From JAWXBG01 sp044375415 (GTDB lineage: Bacteria > Bacteroidota > Bacteroidia > Flavobacteriales_D > Sanyastnellaceae), in NCBI GenBank assembly GCA_044375415.1, contig JBILMS010000015.1, forward strand, positions 1 through 54,834: a DNA stretch of 54,834 nt, given 5' to 3'. The notes beneath the pieces were generated by a model. It was not told the DNA's origin, did not search any database, and saw only the letters and a program-made list of their open reading frames with translations. Of the stretch, positions 1 through 8,363 are shown piece after piece. Numbering within the stretch: the stretch's first letter is position 1; each line of letters starts with the position of its first letter. A program made the position numbers and the translations under genes.

Positions 1-1
1 A

Positions 2-1681
2 GGGGAGACCATCGGTATATTCCAATATGAAAGTGCCGGAATGCAGAAGTACATGCGGGAGTTGAAACCAACCACTTTCGACGACTTGATTGCCATGAAT
101 GCATTGTATCGTCCGGGACCTCTGGAATACATCCCTTTGTTTATTAAACGTAAACATGGATTAGAAAAAATCACATACGACCTACCGGAAATGGAAGAGT
201 ACCTGAAAGACACCTATGGTATTTCCGTCTATCAGGAGCAAGTGATGTTGCTCTCTCAAAAGTTGGGAGGCTTCTCAAAAGGTGAAGCCGACGTACTGAG
301 AAAAGCGATGGGTAAGAAGCAGCGCGACACACTCGACAAAATGAAAGGTAAATTTGTCGAAGGAGCTATGCAGAAAGGTCATCCTCAGGACAAGTTGGAG
401 AAAATTTGGACCGACTGGGAAGCATTTGCATCCTACGCATTCAATAAATCTCACTCTACTTGTTATGCATGGATAGGCTATCAAACGGCTTATTTGAAAG
501 CTCATTATCCTGCCGAATATATGGCTGCTGTCCTTAGCAACAACATGAGCGATATTAAGCAAGTGAGTTTCTTTATGCAGGAATGTCGCAAGCAAAGCAT
601 TTTGGTTTTAGGTCCTGATGTAAACGAATCGATCGATTTGTTCTCGGTTAATCAGCAGGGTGAAATTCGTTTTGGATTGGCTGCGGTGAAGGGTGTTGGA
701 GAAAATGCAGTGGAGAGTATTATCGAAGAAAGAAAGTCGGGTCCGTTTAAAGATGTCTATGATTTTATTGAACGTGTCGATTCAAAAACGGCTAATAAAA
801 AGGTTTTAGAAAGTCTCGTTTTGAGTGGTGCCATGGACTCGCTGAAAATATCGAGATCGGCGTATTTCGCAGAAGATTTAAAGGGAGTCTCTTTTATCGA
901 AATGGTTATCCGTTATGGTCAATCTAAAAGAGAATCTAAGAATTCATCGCAAGCAAGTTTATTTGGCGATTCGAGTGATGGAAACATTGTTCAGCCTGCG
1001 ATTCCTAAAGTTCCGGAATGGGATATGATTGCTCAGTTGAGTAAAGAAAAGGAAGTGGTAGGAATGTTCATCAGTGGTCATCCCTTGGATGATTATGAAC
1101 TGGAGATTCGAAGTTTTTGCAATGAAGAAGGACTTTCTCTTTTAGTTGATTTAGATAAAGTAAAAGGACGTGAATTGCGTTTTGCCGGAATGGTAAAAGA
1201 AGCTTCACATCGTATTTCTAAAAACGGAAAACCCTTTGGAAGTTTTATACTCGAAGATTTTAGCGAGAGTTTTGAGTTCATGCTTTTTGGTGAAGACTAC
1301 ATGAAGTACAAAGCTTTTATGGACAACAAGTTTTATTTGTTTGTGCAAGGTCGTGTGCAAGCCCGGGGTTATGGCGATAGGGCCGACAATTTGGAATTTA
1401 AAATTGGTAAAATCGAATTGCTCGCTGATATAAAAGACAAGTTGGCGAAATATCTGACGGTTTCTATTCGAACAGATTTGGTGAATGATGTTTTGGTAAA
1501 TAAACTCACCACGCTTTTAGAAAGCGGTAAGGGAAAAACTCAGGTAAGGTTCAAATTAATTGATTCCGAAGTAGAACTTAGTGCTGCTTCCATGAGTCAC
1601 AACAAAGTGGAACTAACGCCGGAATTGTACCGTGCCCTCGAAAGAATGCCGGAATTGGAGATCAGTATTTCGGAGAATTAG
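2..1681 (+). CDS. dnaE: DNA polymerase III subunit alpha, C-terminal part (5' truncated)
   Basis: This is the catalytic alpha subunit of the replicative DNA polymerase. The frame is open from base 2, so the PHP domain and most of the palm lie upstream of the window. Visible are the GIFQYES segment, the YRPGPL and YGISVYQEQVM blocks, and KSHSTCYAWIGYQTAYLK, all typical of bacterial DnaE. A helix-hairpin-helix stretch (GLAAVKGVGENAV) follows, then an OB-fold (about bases 1170-1450). A QASLF sequence near base 950 fits the internal beta-clamp-binding motif of this family. The gene ends MPELEISISEN-TAG. It faces the GH92 gene convergently, with a large palindromic repeat element between them. Apart from the window edge nothing suggests damage. 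Confidence 0.97.
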   Translation, partial: GETIGIFQYESAGMQKYMRELKPTTFDDLIAMNALYRPGPLEYIPLFIKRKHGLEKITYDLPEMEEYLKDTYGISVYQEQVMLLSQKLGGFSKGEADVLRKAMGKKQRDTLDKMKGKFVEGAMQKGHPQDKLEKIWTDWEAFASYAFNKSHSTCYAWIGYQTAYLKAHYPAEYMAAVLSNNMSDIKQVSFFMQECRKQSILVLGPDVNESIDLFSVNQQGEIRFGLAAVKGVGENAVESIIEERKSGPFKDVYDFIERVDSKTANKKVLESLVLSGAMDSLKISRSAYFAEDLKGVSFIEMVIRYGQSKRESKNSSQASLFGDSSDGNIVQPAIPKVPEWDMIAQLSKEKEVVGMFISGHPLDDYELEIRSFCNEEGLSLLVDLDKVKGRELRFAGMVKEASHRISKNGKPFGSFILEDFSESFEFMLFGEDYMKYKAFMDNKFYLFVQGRVQARGYGDRADNLEFKIGKIELLADIKDKLAKYLTVSIRTDLVNDVLVNKLTTLLESGKGKTQVRFKLIDSEVELSAASMSHNKVELTPELYRALERMPELEISISEN

Positions 1682-1744
1682 AGGTTTTCTTTTTGCAATG
1701 TTAGGTCTAACGAGTGGCCACCACTATCGACAAGCTCAGTTACA

Positions 1745-1860
1745 CGGCTGCGCTCGGGGACCGACAAAATATAGAAAATAAAACGGGAGCAGAGAGGGGC
1801 CGCGAAGCGGCCCCTCTCTGCTCCCTATTAAACACTTCCGCCGGTCCCCGAGCGCAGCCG
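1745..1860. repeat. Nested palindromic element, copy A (outer 19-bp inverted repeat, inner 19-bp hairpin)
   Basis: Two nested, perfect inverted repeats fill the space between the convergent dnaE and GH92 genes. The outer arms are 1745-1763 and 1842-1860 (19 bp, exact; core GCTGCGCTCGGGGACCG). The inner arms are 1785-1803 and 1807-1825 (19 bp, exact) around a 3-nt GAA loop, with apex GGGGCCGC/GCGGCCCC. The right outer arm continues as AGGGG, and the 24 bases 1842-1865 recur exactly at 33568-33591. The position suggests a bidirectional terminator, but no long T-run follows the inner stem. A mobile, REP-like or MITE-like origin is possible. Confidence 0.85.
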
Positions 1861-1883
1861 AGGGGCTGACAACAGTAACTACA

Positions 1884-4685
1884 TTACTTCACAAGAATTT
1901 CATCCACAAATATCCAAGGTTTACCTCCTGCTCCCAGGTGCCATGCCGGAATATTTTCGAAGGCAGGTTTAGCAATAACTTTCACATAGCGCATTTTTTC
2001 TGCCGGAATTACGATTCCAATTTCGTCTCGTTTTATTCGAGTATCATCGGCGGCAACTTCGCTTTTCGCAGCACCCAATGGGCGGAAATTGATCCCATCG
2101 CGACTTCCGTAAAACAATACTTGAGACGGCATCCAAATCCACGGTTTAATTTCCTGATAACATGACAGACCTACATAGGTAACTTCATTCGACTCACTAA
2201 GGTCAATCACAAATTCAACATCTTTTCCTTGGAAACCTTGCCAATGTTGCGTGCGGAAATCGTCGCCACCACGCATACCATCTATCATAGATTCATCGCC
2301 TCCTGCAGCATATTGCTGATCGTAGGTAGAAGTGGATATTACTTTTCTCTTATCGTTTCTTTTTACAAAATTCGCAATACTGTTTTTACTTTTTTGATAT
2401 CCCTCTTTTTCGGACCAGGCTATTACTTGACAAGAATTACTGATGAAAAAGGGTTCAGAATAAATGAAGACTTTGTCATCCGTTCCTATTTCTTTTATGG
2501 TCACTTTGGTTCGTGTATCGGGCTCGGCATTATAAATCTTTACTTCCGATATTTTTGTAAATGATGTTTGAGGTCCCATAATGATGGGAACGGGGACAAT
2601 TAAATTTGTGGAAATGTTGGAGTACTGTCCAACCGCTGCTTCATTCAGCACATTGTATCTCCCGGAGTGTGCTTGCAAGTTGCAATGAATATTCAAGGGA
2701 TATTTTTTTCGCATTGCCCAAATCAACCAAGCCGACATCTGTCCACAGTCTTCATTGCCACAAAGACCGTCCGGTTGATCCGTATAAAACTGATCAACAA
2801 TTTCGGTGAGTACATCGGGAATAGAGTAGAGGGTATCTTGAGCGGTAATCAATTCATACAAATAAGCGACATGATGACTTGGTTCGTTGCCTTGAGCATA
2901 TTGTCCGATAAGACCTGTGATATCTGCTTGTTCGCGTCCGGTAGTTTGAGTGCTGTTAAAGAATAAATTGTTCAGCCATTGTTGCAACGAATCTCGACCA
3001 CCCAAATACCGGCGAAGGGTTACCATATCCTGCGGAACAAACATAGAATATTGCCAGGCATTGGCTTCGGTATAATTGAAATCTACTTGATAGGGATCGA
3101 AGGGTTCGGGGAAACCACCATTCCTTCTCGGGCGCATGAATTTGGTTTGAGGATCAAAAACATTTTTCCAATTCTGTGCTCTTTTTATAAATCGTTTGTA
3201 GACATCATCGCGACCCAATTCTTTCGCAAAAATGGCAATGCAATAATCGTCGTAAGCAAACTCTAAAGTCTTTGAAACGCTTTCGCTGAAACGATCGGCA
3301 GGAACGTAGCCCAAAGAATCGTAGGCCATTTTTTCGGCTTGCGGACCGGTTGCGGCATCTATCATTGCCTTTAAAGCCAAATCGGTATCGAAGTCGCGAA
3401 TGCCATCCATGTATGCATCTACAATCACCGGAACACTGTGATAGCCGATCATACAGTACGTTTCATTACCGGCTAATTCCCACACCGGCAATTCACCTCG
3501 TTCCTTATACATTTCCAAAAAGGTAATAATCCAATCTCGCGTTCTCGCAGGTTCGAGTTCGTTCATAAGAGGATGAAAAGAACGGAAAGTATCCCACAGA
3601 GAAAAGACAGTATATCGTTTGTACCCCTCTGCCGTGTGAATTTTTTTATCCATTCCACGGTACCTTCCATCAGCATCCGAAAAGATATTGGGAGTGGTGG
3701 AGCAATGATAAAAGGCCGTGTAATAAACAGACTCTTTTTCTTTTTTTAGTTCTCGTGTATTGGCTTTTGCCAATTGTTTTTCCCAGACATCGTTGGCTTC
3801 TTTTACATATCTTTTAAAGTCCCAATGAAGAGCTTCAGCATATACATTTTTTTTGGCTCCTTCAACATCAACAGCACTAATTCCTACTTTTACCATTACT
3901 TCACCCGGAGAGGCGAATCCGGCGCGAAAACACTGTATGCTTTCAATCACGGTAGTTTTTTGTCCGGTAGCCGGATCTACTTCAATACTCTGTTCGCTCA
4001 ACTGATCGAAACCGAAAAAAGGTTTATCAAAAACCGCATAAAAATATACGTGTTGCTCTTCTGCCCATCCTCTCGAAACACGGTATCCATAAATGACGGT
4101 GTCGCCAATAGTTTGAATATCATAATACAGCAGATCGTCTCTGTGCATCATATCTATGTACAAAATACACGAATCTTTTCCATTCACTTGATACTTATGA
4201 ATGCCGGTACGTTCGGTAGCTGTGCATTCAACATCGATGTTATAATCTTCTAGTTTTACCTGATAATAACCGGGACTGGCTTTTTCATTTTTATGCGAAA
4301 ATTTTGACTTGTAGGCATCTCTCCATTTTGCTTTTTTTTTTGTTTTTCCATTGGTAGGTTGAAAAAGGATGTCGCAATAATCGGGGACGCCGGTGCCTTG
4401 CAGGTGCGTATGCGAGAAACCGTAGATCATCGAATCGGAGTAGTGGTAGCCGCCACATCCGTCCCAACCCTCAAGTCGTGTATCAGGACTTAGTTGCACC
4501 ATTCCAAAAGGAAGGGTGGCACCCGGATAAGTATGACCATGAGCATCTGTTCCTACAAAGGGATTCACAAGGGAAGTGAGATTGCCTGAAGCAGATGGCT
4601 TAGAGTTTATGTTTTTTTGTTTGCTGCATGAAATGAAAAGTAGGATTGCAACTAATCCATAAAAAGGATAGGATACTGAACGCAT
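1884..4685 (-). CDS. GH92 family alpha-mannosidase, lipoprotein, with C-terminal F5/8-type carbohydrate-binding domain
   Basis: Predicted exo-acting alpha-mannosidase of glycoside hydrolase family 92, a calcium-dependent family that trims mannosides from glycoproteins and glycans. Hallmarks are VNPFVGTDAHGHTYPGA near the N-terminus, WDGCGGYHYSD, GFSHTHLQGTG, FSLWDTFRSFHPL, and GQYAQGNEPSHHVAYLY with GLCGNEDCGQMSAW near the catalytic centre. The last ~140 residues resemble an F5/8 type C (CBM32-like) galactose-binding domain. I start at the ATG at 4685, because MRSVSYPFYGLVAILLFISCS is a lipoprotein signal peptide with a Cys lipobox; the ATG at 4718 would add 11 residues before it. The gene lies 22 nt downstream of the small secreted-protein gene and is probably co-transcribed with it. 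The substrate is inferred from the family only. Confidence 0.92.
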   Translation of the reverse strand: MRSVSYPFYGLVAILLFISCSKQKNINSKPSASGNLTSLVNPFVGTDAHGHTYPGATLPFGMVQLSPDTRLEGWDGCGGYHYSDSMIYGFSHTHLQGTGVPDYCDILFQPTNGKTKKKAKWRDAYKSKFSHKNEKASPGYYQVKLEDYNIDVECTATERTGIHKYQVNGKDSCILYIDMMHRDDLLYYDIQTIGDTVIYGYRVSRGWAEEQHVYFYAVFDKPFFGFDQLSEQSIEVDPATGQKTTVIESIQCFRAGFASPGEVMVKVGISAVDVEGAKKNVYAEALHWDFKRYVKEANDVWEKQLAKANTRELKKEKESVYYTAFYHCSTTPNIFSDADGRYRGMDKKIHTAEGYKRYTVFSLWDTFRSFHPLMNELEPARTRDWIITFLEMYKERGELPVWELAGNETYCMIGYHSVPVIVDAYMDGIRDFDTDLALKAMIDAATGPQAEKMAYDSLGYVPADRFSESVSKTLEFAYDDYCIAIFAKELGRDDVYKRFIKRAQNWKNVFDPQTKFMRPRRNGGFPEPFDPYQVDFNYTEANAWQYSMFVPQDMVTLRRYLGGRDSLQQWLNNLFFNSTQTTGREQADITGLIGQYAQGNEPSHHVAYLYELITAQDTLYSIPDVLTEIVDQFYTDQPDGLCGNEDCGQMSAWLIWAMRKKYPLNIHCNLQAHSGRYNVLNEAAVGQYSNISTNLIVPVPIIMGPQTSFTKISEVKIYNAEPDTRTKVTIKEIGTDDKVFIYSEPFFISNSCQVIAWSEKEGYQKSKNSIANFVKRNDKRKVISTSTYDQQYAAGGDESMIDGMRGGDDFRTQHWQGFQGKDVEFVIDLSESNEVTYVGLSCYQEIKPWIWMPSQVLFYGSRDGINFRPLGAAKSEVAADDTRIKRDEIGIVIPAEKMRYVKVIAKPAFENIPAWHLGAGGKPWIFVDEILVK

Positions 4686-4707
4686 AAGGGTAATAAAGCT
4701 TTTAAGG

Positions 4708-5127
4708 TCACTGAACACAGACTTTGCAGTTGGCTCTGTCGTGAATACCGAAGTGCAGAACCTGTGGTTTGGCAGGTTTTATCTTTTCGTCGTAAATTTT
4801 GAGTTGGTCGGGAGTGAGTTGAAGTTTAACATCTAATTCGCGCATTTCGCGAATGTCTTTTTTCTTCTGGTTGAGACTGCTCACTTTCATTTGTAATTCT
4901 TGCTCATTGTCGAGTGTCTGCTCATACTCTTTGATAGATTTATCGCAAGCTTCCAATTCTTTCTGTTTATCGGTATAAATTTTTTCGATGGCAGTATATT
5001 TATCCGCTGACAGATTGAGCTCCGATTTGAGACGCGCAAGAAACTTCTGTTCCTGCTCCGGAAGTTGAGCAGCGACGAAGCAAGAAATGCACAGCAGCAC
5101 TATTAAAATCGGCAATTTCATTTTCAT
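4708..5127 (-). CDS. Small secreted coiled-coil protein, Spy/CpxP-like
   Basis: A 139-residue protein with a signal peptide (MKMKLPILIVLLCISCFVAA) followed by a helical, charged body. The region ELNLSADKYTAIEKIYTDK and the later LTPDQLKIYDEKI resemble LTxxQ-type repeats of periplasmic Spy/CpxP proteins, which act as chaperones or stress sensors; this assignment is by pattern only. It ends CKVCVQ, giving a C-terminal CxxC pair. The open frame extends back to 5301, but that extension overlaps the cobalamin riboswitch on the other strand and precedes the signal peptide, so the ATG at 5127 (or 5121) is preferred. A TACATTTG element ends 2 nt before the 5127 ATG. The GH92 gene follows directly. 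Confidence 0.75.
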   Translation of the reverse strand: MKMKLPILIVLLCISCFVAAQLPEQEQKFLARLKSELNLSADKYTAIEKIYTDKQKELEACDKSIKEYEQTLDNEQELQMKVSSLNQKKKDIREMRELDVKLQLTPDQLKIYDEKIKPAKPQVLHFGIHDRANCKVCVQ

Positions 5128-5129
5128 GT

Positions 5130-5137
5130 CAAATGTA
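5130..5137 (-). promoter_or_regulatory. Putative TAnnTTTG promoter element of the 4708-5127 gene
   Basis: On the minus strand TACATTTG matches the Bacteroidota -7 consensus TAnnTTTG exactly. It ends 2 nt before the ATG, so the transcript would begin at or next to the start codon. No convincing -33 TTG is visible. It is back to back with the riboswitch promoter at 5151-5158. Confidence 0.45.
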
Positions 5138-5150
5138 CTCAACAAAAGTC

Positions 5151-5158
5151 TATTTTTG
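5151..5158 (+). promoter_or_regulatory. Putative promoter of the cobalamin riboswitch-btuB transcript
   Basis: TATTTTTG fits TAnnTTTG and lies just upstream of the riboswitch aptamer, so transcription would start about where the aptamer begins. No clear -33 element is visible. Confidence 0.5.
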
Positions 5159-5164
5159 CCTCGC

Positions 5165-5340
5165 TTTAGGTGAACCCGAGTATTTGTTCTCGGGATTGAA
5201 AAGGGAATCCGGTGTAATTCCGGAACTGTACCCGCAGCTGTAAGCCCTGATGAAATAGAAATCATCGTGCCACTTTTGCTTCGCAAGCAATGGGAAGGCA
5301 TCTGTTTCAGGGGCGAGTCAGAAGACCTGCCTTAAGTAGT
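5165..5340 (+). promoter_or_regulatory. Cobalamin (B12) riboswitch
   Basis: The conserved elements of the cobalamin aptamer occur in order: AGGTG at the 5' side, AAGGGAATCCGGTGTAATTC, the B12 box CCCGCAGCTGTAA (5231-5243), GTGCCACTTTTGC, GGGAAGGC (about 5292-5299), and the closing GAGTCAGAAGACCTGCC (about 5315-5331). The spacing is typical. It sits directly upstream of a BtuB-type receptor, the usual target, where bound adenosylcobalamin or a related form lowers expression. Confidence 0.95.
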
Positions 5341-5349
5341 TACCTGATC

Positions 5350-5371
5350 GAAAACCCGGGAAGAGGTTTTC
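5350..5371 (+). promoter_or_regulatory. Hairpin between riboswitch and btuB start (possible expression platform)
   Basis: GAAAACC pairs with GGTTTTC around an 8-nt loop, and the stem ends 8 nt before the ATG. No T-run follows, so it is not an intrinsic terminator. It could sequester or expose the translation start in response to the aptamer. This role is inferred from position only. Confidence 0.4.
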
Positions 5372-5379
5372 CAAGGACT

Positions 5380-7290
5380 ATGAGATATTTCTGCCTATAC
5401 CTGTTTTGCTGGTTCTGCGCTCTTTCTGCGCGGTCTCAGGATTCCCTTCCCTCATTTGAATACACAATAGCGGTAACTGTTTTTGATTCTTTAAACACCA
5501 AGGAAAAGTTCGTTTTGTCTGATGTGCATGAGCATTTATTTGCTTGCGATTTGGGCACCGCTTTGAGCAAACAAAGCACCATGAATATTGTAAATTATGG
5601 TGCCCCCGGTTCTGCCTCCCTCATTCGCTCGCAGGGTTTAGCTCCCGATCATACAGCATTGGTATGGGGGAATTTGCCATTAAATTCAATAAGCTTGGGA
5701 CAATCCGATTGTTCTTTGATTCCGGTATTTTTCTTTGATAACATTGCGACTCGCCCCTTCTTTTCAAATCAATTCAAAACCTCGGCTTTGGCCGGCGATA
5801 TCACATTGGCGAATGTCGAAAACCAGGCGCCATCGTACACCTGGCTTCAAGAATGGACTTCTCTGAACAATCAATTTCTAGGACTTAAAATAAATGAATC
5901 TTTTCTTGGACATTCCATAGATGTTCGACTCTTTCATCAGGAACTGAACAATCAGTTTTCGTACAGAGATATCTACCAATATGAGCAGCCGACGGTAGCA
6001 CAAGATCATAACAACGCGCAGGGTAACGGAGCGATGGTAAGAACAAGCCTATTACTTCCGAAACAACGACATCTGAAGATAGAATATTGGGCAGTTCAGC
6101 GCGATGCAAACCTTCCCTTTCGCATGGGAATATTTTCAAACCGAAGGGAAAACCAGCAAGATTTTCAACAACGGGGAAAAATTCAGTTGAATAGAAATGA
6201 AGGCAACTGGACACATCAATTTGCTTGGTTAAATGATCAACAGAAGTACCACTCCGTTGTTCCGAATGTGGATGAAACTTCGATAATTTCCGATTTATTG
6301 GCGAATCGTTTTCAGGCGAGTTCTGAGTATGACCGAATCATTGGAAAAAAACTGAACTACCATCTTCATGGCGGTTTAGCGGTCGTTTATCAATATGTGA
6401 ACTATGAAACCGGCAACAGTCCTGAAGAAACTTTTTTGAGTGGTCAGTTTTCGGTGACTCGTATTGCAGGAGCACAACACATTAAACTTTCGAGTTCATA
6501 CGAAAGTCGCGAAAACAAACCATTTCCCGATTTTCTTTTGTCATTTCGTCGCAAAACAGGTAGGGGAGATTTGGAAGTTTGGAATTGGTCTATGGAAGCA
6601 GGCATTCAATCGAGGGTTCCCGATTTTAATGAGCGATTTTGGAAGCCCGGAGGAAATCCGGATTTATTGCCCGAGATCAATAGAACGGTGCGAGGTGGAC
6701 TCGAGTACATTCGGAGATCGCGAAACAGAAAGTGTTGGTTAGAAGCAGAGGCGAAACCTTATTACAATTGGGTAATAAATTGGATACAATGGTTACCCGG
6801 TATGGATGGTTTTTGGCGTCCCCAAAACTTTAAAGAAGTAATGGTTTATGGAACTAAACTTAAGGCGGACTATTCAATTAATCTGGGTGGAACTGATCTG
6901 ATCTTGGGACAAGCGCTTGATCTATGTCGGTCAATCGCCTCCAACTCATCCGATGATTCGGAGAAATTCGAAATGGTCTATACTCCTCGTCTGATCAATC
7001 GATCGAGCTTTACATTCAATTATTTCAATAAAGAAATTGGACTAACCTATCAATACACCTCTTCGCGTTTTACGGATGAGGAAAATAGTAGTTTTAGTGA
7101 TCTGCCGGGTTATGAGATTGTAAGTGTGTGGCTTGGATGGCGAATAAATCGAAGCTCATTTGAAAGTTCATTGAGATTAAAATGTGAAAACGTTTTCAAT
7201 GAACAATATCAATCTGTAAGGCTTTACGCCATGCCCGGAAGAGTTTTTTCTGTTTCACTGGTTTTTAATTTGAAAAATCAAAAAAAATGA
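5380..7290 (+). CDS. btuB: TonB-dependent outer-membrane receptor, BtuB-type (vitamin B12 uptake)
   Basis: Predicted 22-stranded outer-membrane barrel that imports corrinoids using TonB energy. It is 636 residues from the ATG at 5380, close to the length of E. coli BtuB, and lacks the N-terminal carboxypeptidase-like domain common in SusC-type receptors. A signal peptide (CLYLFCWFCALSARSQ) is followed by a plug domain containing APGSASLIRSQGL and HTALVWGNLPLNS. The rest alternates aromatic beta-strands and ends VFSVSLVFNL. Upstream in-frame codons back to 5290 lie inside the riboswitch, so they are not used. The riboswitch supports B12 as ligand. The stop codon overlaps the next ATG (ATGA), which suggests translational coupling with the propeller lipoprotein. 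Confidence 0.9.
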   Translation: MRYFCLYLFCWFCALSARSQDSLPSFEYTIAVTVFDSLNTKEKFVLSDVHEHLFACDLGTALSKQSTMNIVNYGAPGSASLIRSQGLAPDHTALVWGNLPLNSISLGQSDCSLIPVFFFDNIATRPFFSNQFKTSALAGDITLANVENQAPSYTWLQEWTSLNNQFLGLKINESFLGHSIDVRLFHQELNNQFSYRDIYQYEQPTVAQDHNNAQGNGAMVRTSLLLPKQRHLKIEYWAVQRDANLPFRMGIFSNRRENQQDFQQRGKIQLNRNEGNWTHQFAWLNDQQKYHSVVPNVDETSIISDLLANRFQASSEYDRIIGKKLNYHLHGGLAVVYQYVNYETGNSPEETFLSGQFSVTRIAGAQHIKLSSSYESRENKPFPDFLLSFRRKTGRGDLEVWNWSMEAGIQSRVPDFNERFWKPGGNPDLLPEINRTVRGGLEYIRRSRNRKCWLEAEAKPYYNWVINWIQWLPGMDGFWRPQNFKEVMVYGTKLKADYSINLGGTDLILGQALDLCRSIASNSSDDSEKFEMVYTPRLINRSSFTFNYFNKEIGLTYQYTSSRFTDEENSSFSDLPGYEIVSVWLGWRINRSSFESSLRLKCENVFNEQYQSVRLYAMPGRVFSVSLVFNLKNQKK

Positions 7291-8345
7291 ACCTTAAATT
7301 AATGGTCTTGTGTTCACTTTTTTTTACTCTACTTATTTCGTGTAAAAAGGAAGAAGAAACTTCGAACGAAACTTCAGGAGTGAATTTCTCTAAGGGCATT
7401 TGGATTGCCAATGAAGGCTCTTTCGGAAATTTGAATGCATCCATCACCCATATCTCTGAATCGGGAGTGATTACATCCGATCCATTTATGAGTGCCAATG
7501 GCGTGGGGATCGGTGATGTTCTTCAAGACGTGGAAGAACATAATGGATTAGTATATGCCGTTGTAAACAATTCGCAGAAAATTGAAATATTTAATGCTTC
7601 AGATTTTAAGATTGTGGATAAAATTGAGGGCATAGATTATCCGCGGGACATTGTTTTTAGTTCAAATCGAGCTTACGTTTCATGCGGAGCATTTGCCGGA
7701 GAAGTGAAGGTAATTGATCTTAGCAGCAACACGATAATAAATTCGATAACGGTGGGTAATGGACCGGAGCAAATGGTAGTTCAAGGCAACTTCCTATATG
7801 TATGTAATAGCGGAGGATGGTCGGTTGACAATAGTGTTTCAGTCATCGATCTTACCACCGAATCGGTAGTTGAAACTATTGTGGTGGGCGATCGTCCTGT
7901 AGATATAGATCTAGATGCTAATGGAAATATTTGGGTTCTTTCGTCCGGCGAAACTTTGTACGATAGCGATTGGAATGTAATGGGTCATACCAATGCATAT
8001 CTCAACCAAATAAGCCCGGTCAATATTCTCCTCAATCAATACGCGATTGGAGAAAATGGAGATCACCCAAGATCTTTTGATATTTCTTTTGACGGTTCCG
8101 AAGTACTGGTAGCAAACGGAGAAGTTTGGTCTGCAGAAATTATGGATGTATCAACTACATGGTCTGTTTTAGTAGATGGTAATTTTAACACAGTCGACTG
8201 TGATTCAGAGTCAAGTGATTTCTGGTTGACATCGATGCCCGATTTTGTGACGAATTCGACCGTATATCATGTAAGTGGCGGCGGCACTATTTTGTTGGAA
8301 GTAGAGGCGGGTATTGGAGCGCATTCAGTTCGTATTCGCTACTAA
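7287..8345 (+). CDS. YncE/DUF5074-like beta-propeller lipoprotein, BtuG-like B12-capture protein
   Basis: A 352-residue lipoprotein (MNLKLMVLCSLFFTLLISCKKEE, Cys lipobox) built of YVTN-like beta-propeller blades. Examples are IDYPRDIVFSSNRAYVSCGAF, VGNGPEQMVVQGNFLYVCN, VGDRPVDIDLDANGNIWVLS and GDHPRSFDISFDGSEVLVANG. In Bacteroides, surface propeller lipoproteins of this kind (BtuG) bind cobalamin tightly and cap BtuB. The 4-bp overlap with the BtuB-type gene and the shared riboswitch make the same role likely here. The fold and lipobox are seen; B12 binding is inferred from context. Other YncE-like propellers have unrelated roles, so no gene symbol is given. Confidence 0.82.
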   Translation: MNLKLMVLCSLFFTLLISCKKEEETSNETSGVNFSKGIWIANEGSFGNLNASITHISESGVITSDPFMSANGVGIGDVLQDVEEHNGLVYAVVNNSQKIEIFNASDFKIVDKIEGIDYPRDIVFSSNRAYVSCGAFAGEVKVIDLSSNTIINSITVGNGPEQMVVQGNFLYVCNSGGWSVDNSVSVIDLTTESVVETIVVGDRPVDIDLDANGNIWVLSSGETLYDSDWNVMGHTNAYLNQISPVNILLNQYAIGENGDHPRSFDISFDGSEVLVANGEVWSAEIMDVSTTWSVLVDGNFNTVDCDSESSDFWLTSMPDFVTNSTVYHVSGGGTILLEVEAGIGAHSVRIRY

Positions 8346-8350
8346 TCTAT

Positions 8351-8358
8351 TATCTTCG
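8351..8358 (+). promoter_or_regulatory. Putative TATCTTCG promoter element of the TraB/GumN gene
   Basis: TATCTTCG is one base from TAnnTTTG and ends 5 nt before the ATG at 8364. The same TTCG variant occurs upstream of ettA (18136-18143) and the PCMD-like gene (14102-14109). No clear -33 element is seen. Confidence 0.35.
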
Positions 8359-8363
8359 CGGAT

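Noticed and set aside
3774..4253. 159-codon plus-strand frame inside the GH92 gene
   Set aside because: A shadow of the well-supported GH92 coding sequence with no domain of its own.
5128..5301. N-terminal extension of the Spy-like protein
   Set aside because: It overlaps the cobalamin riboswitch on the other strand and precedes a perfect signal peptide.
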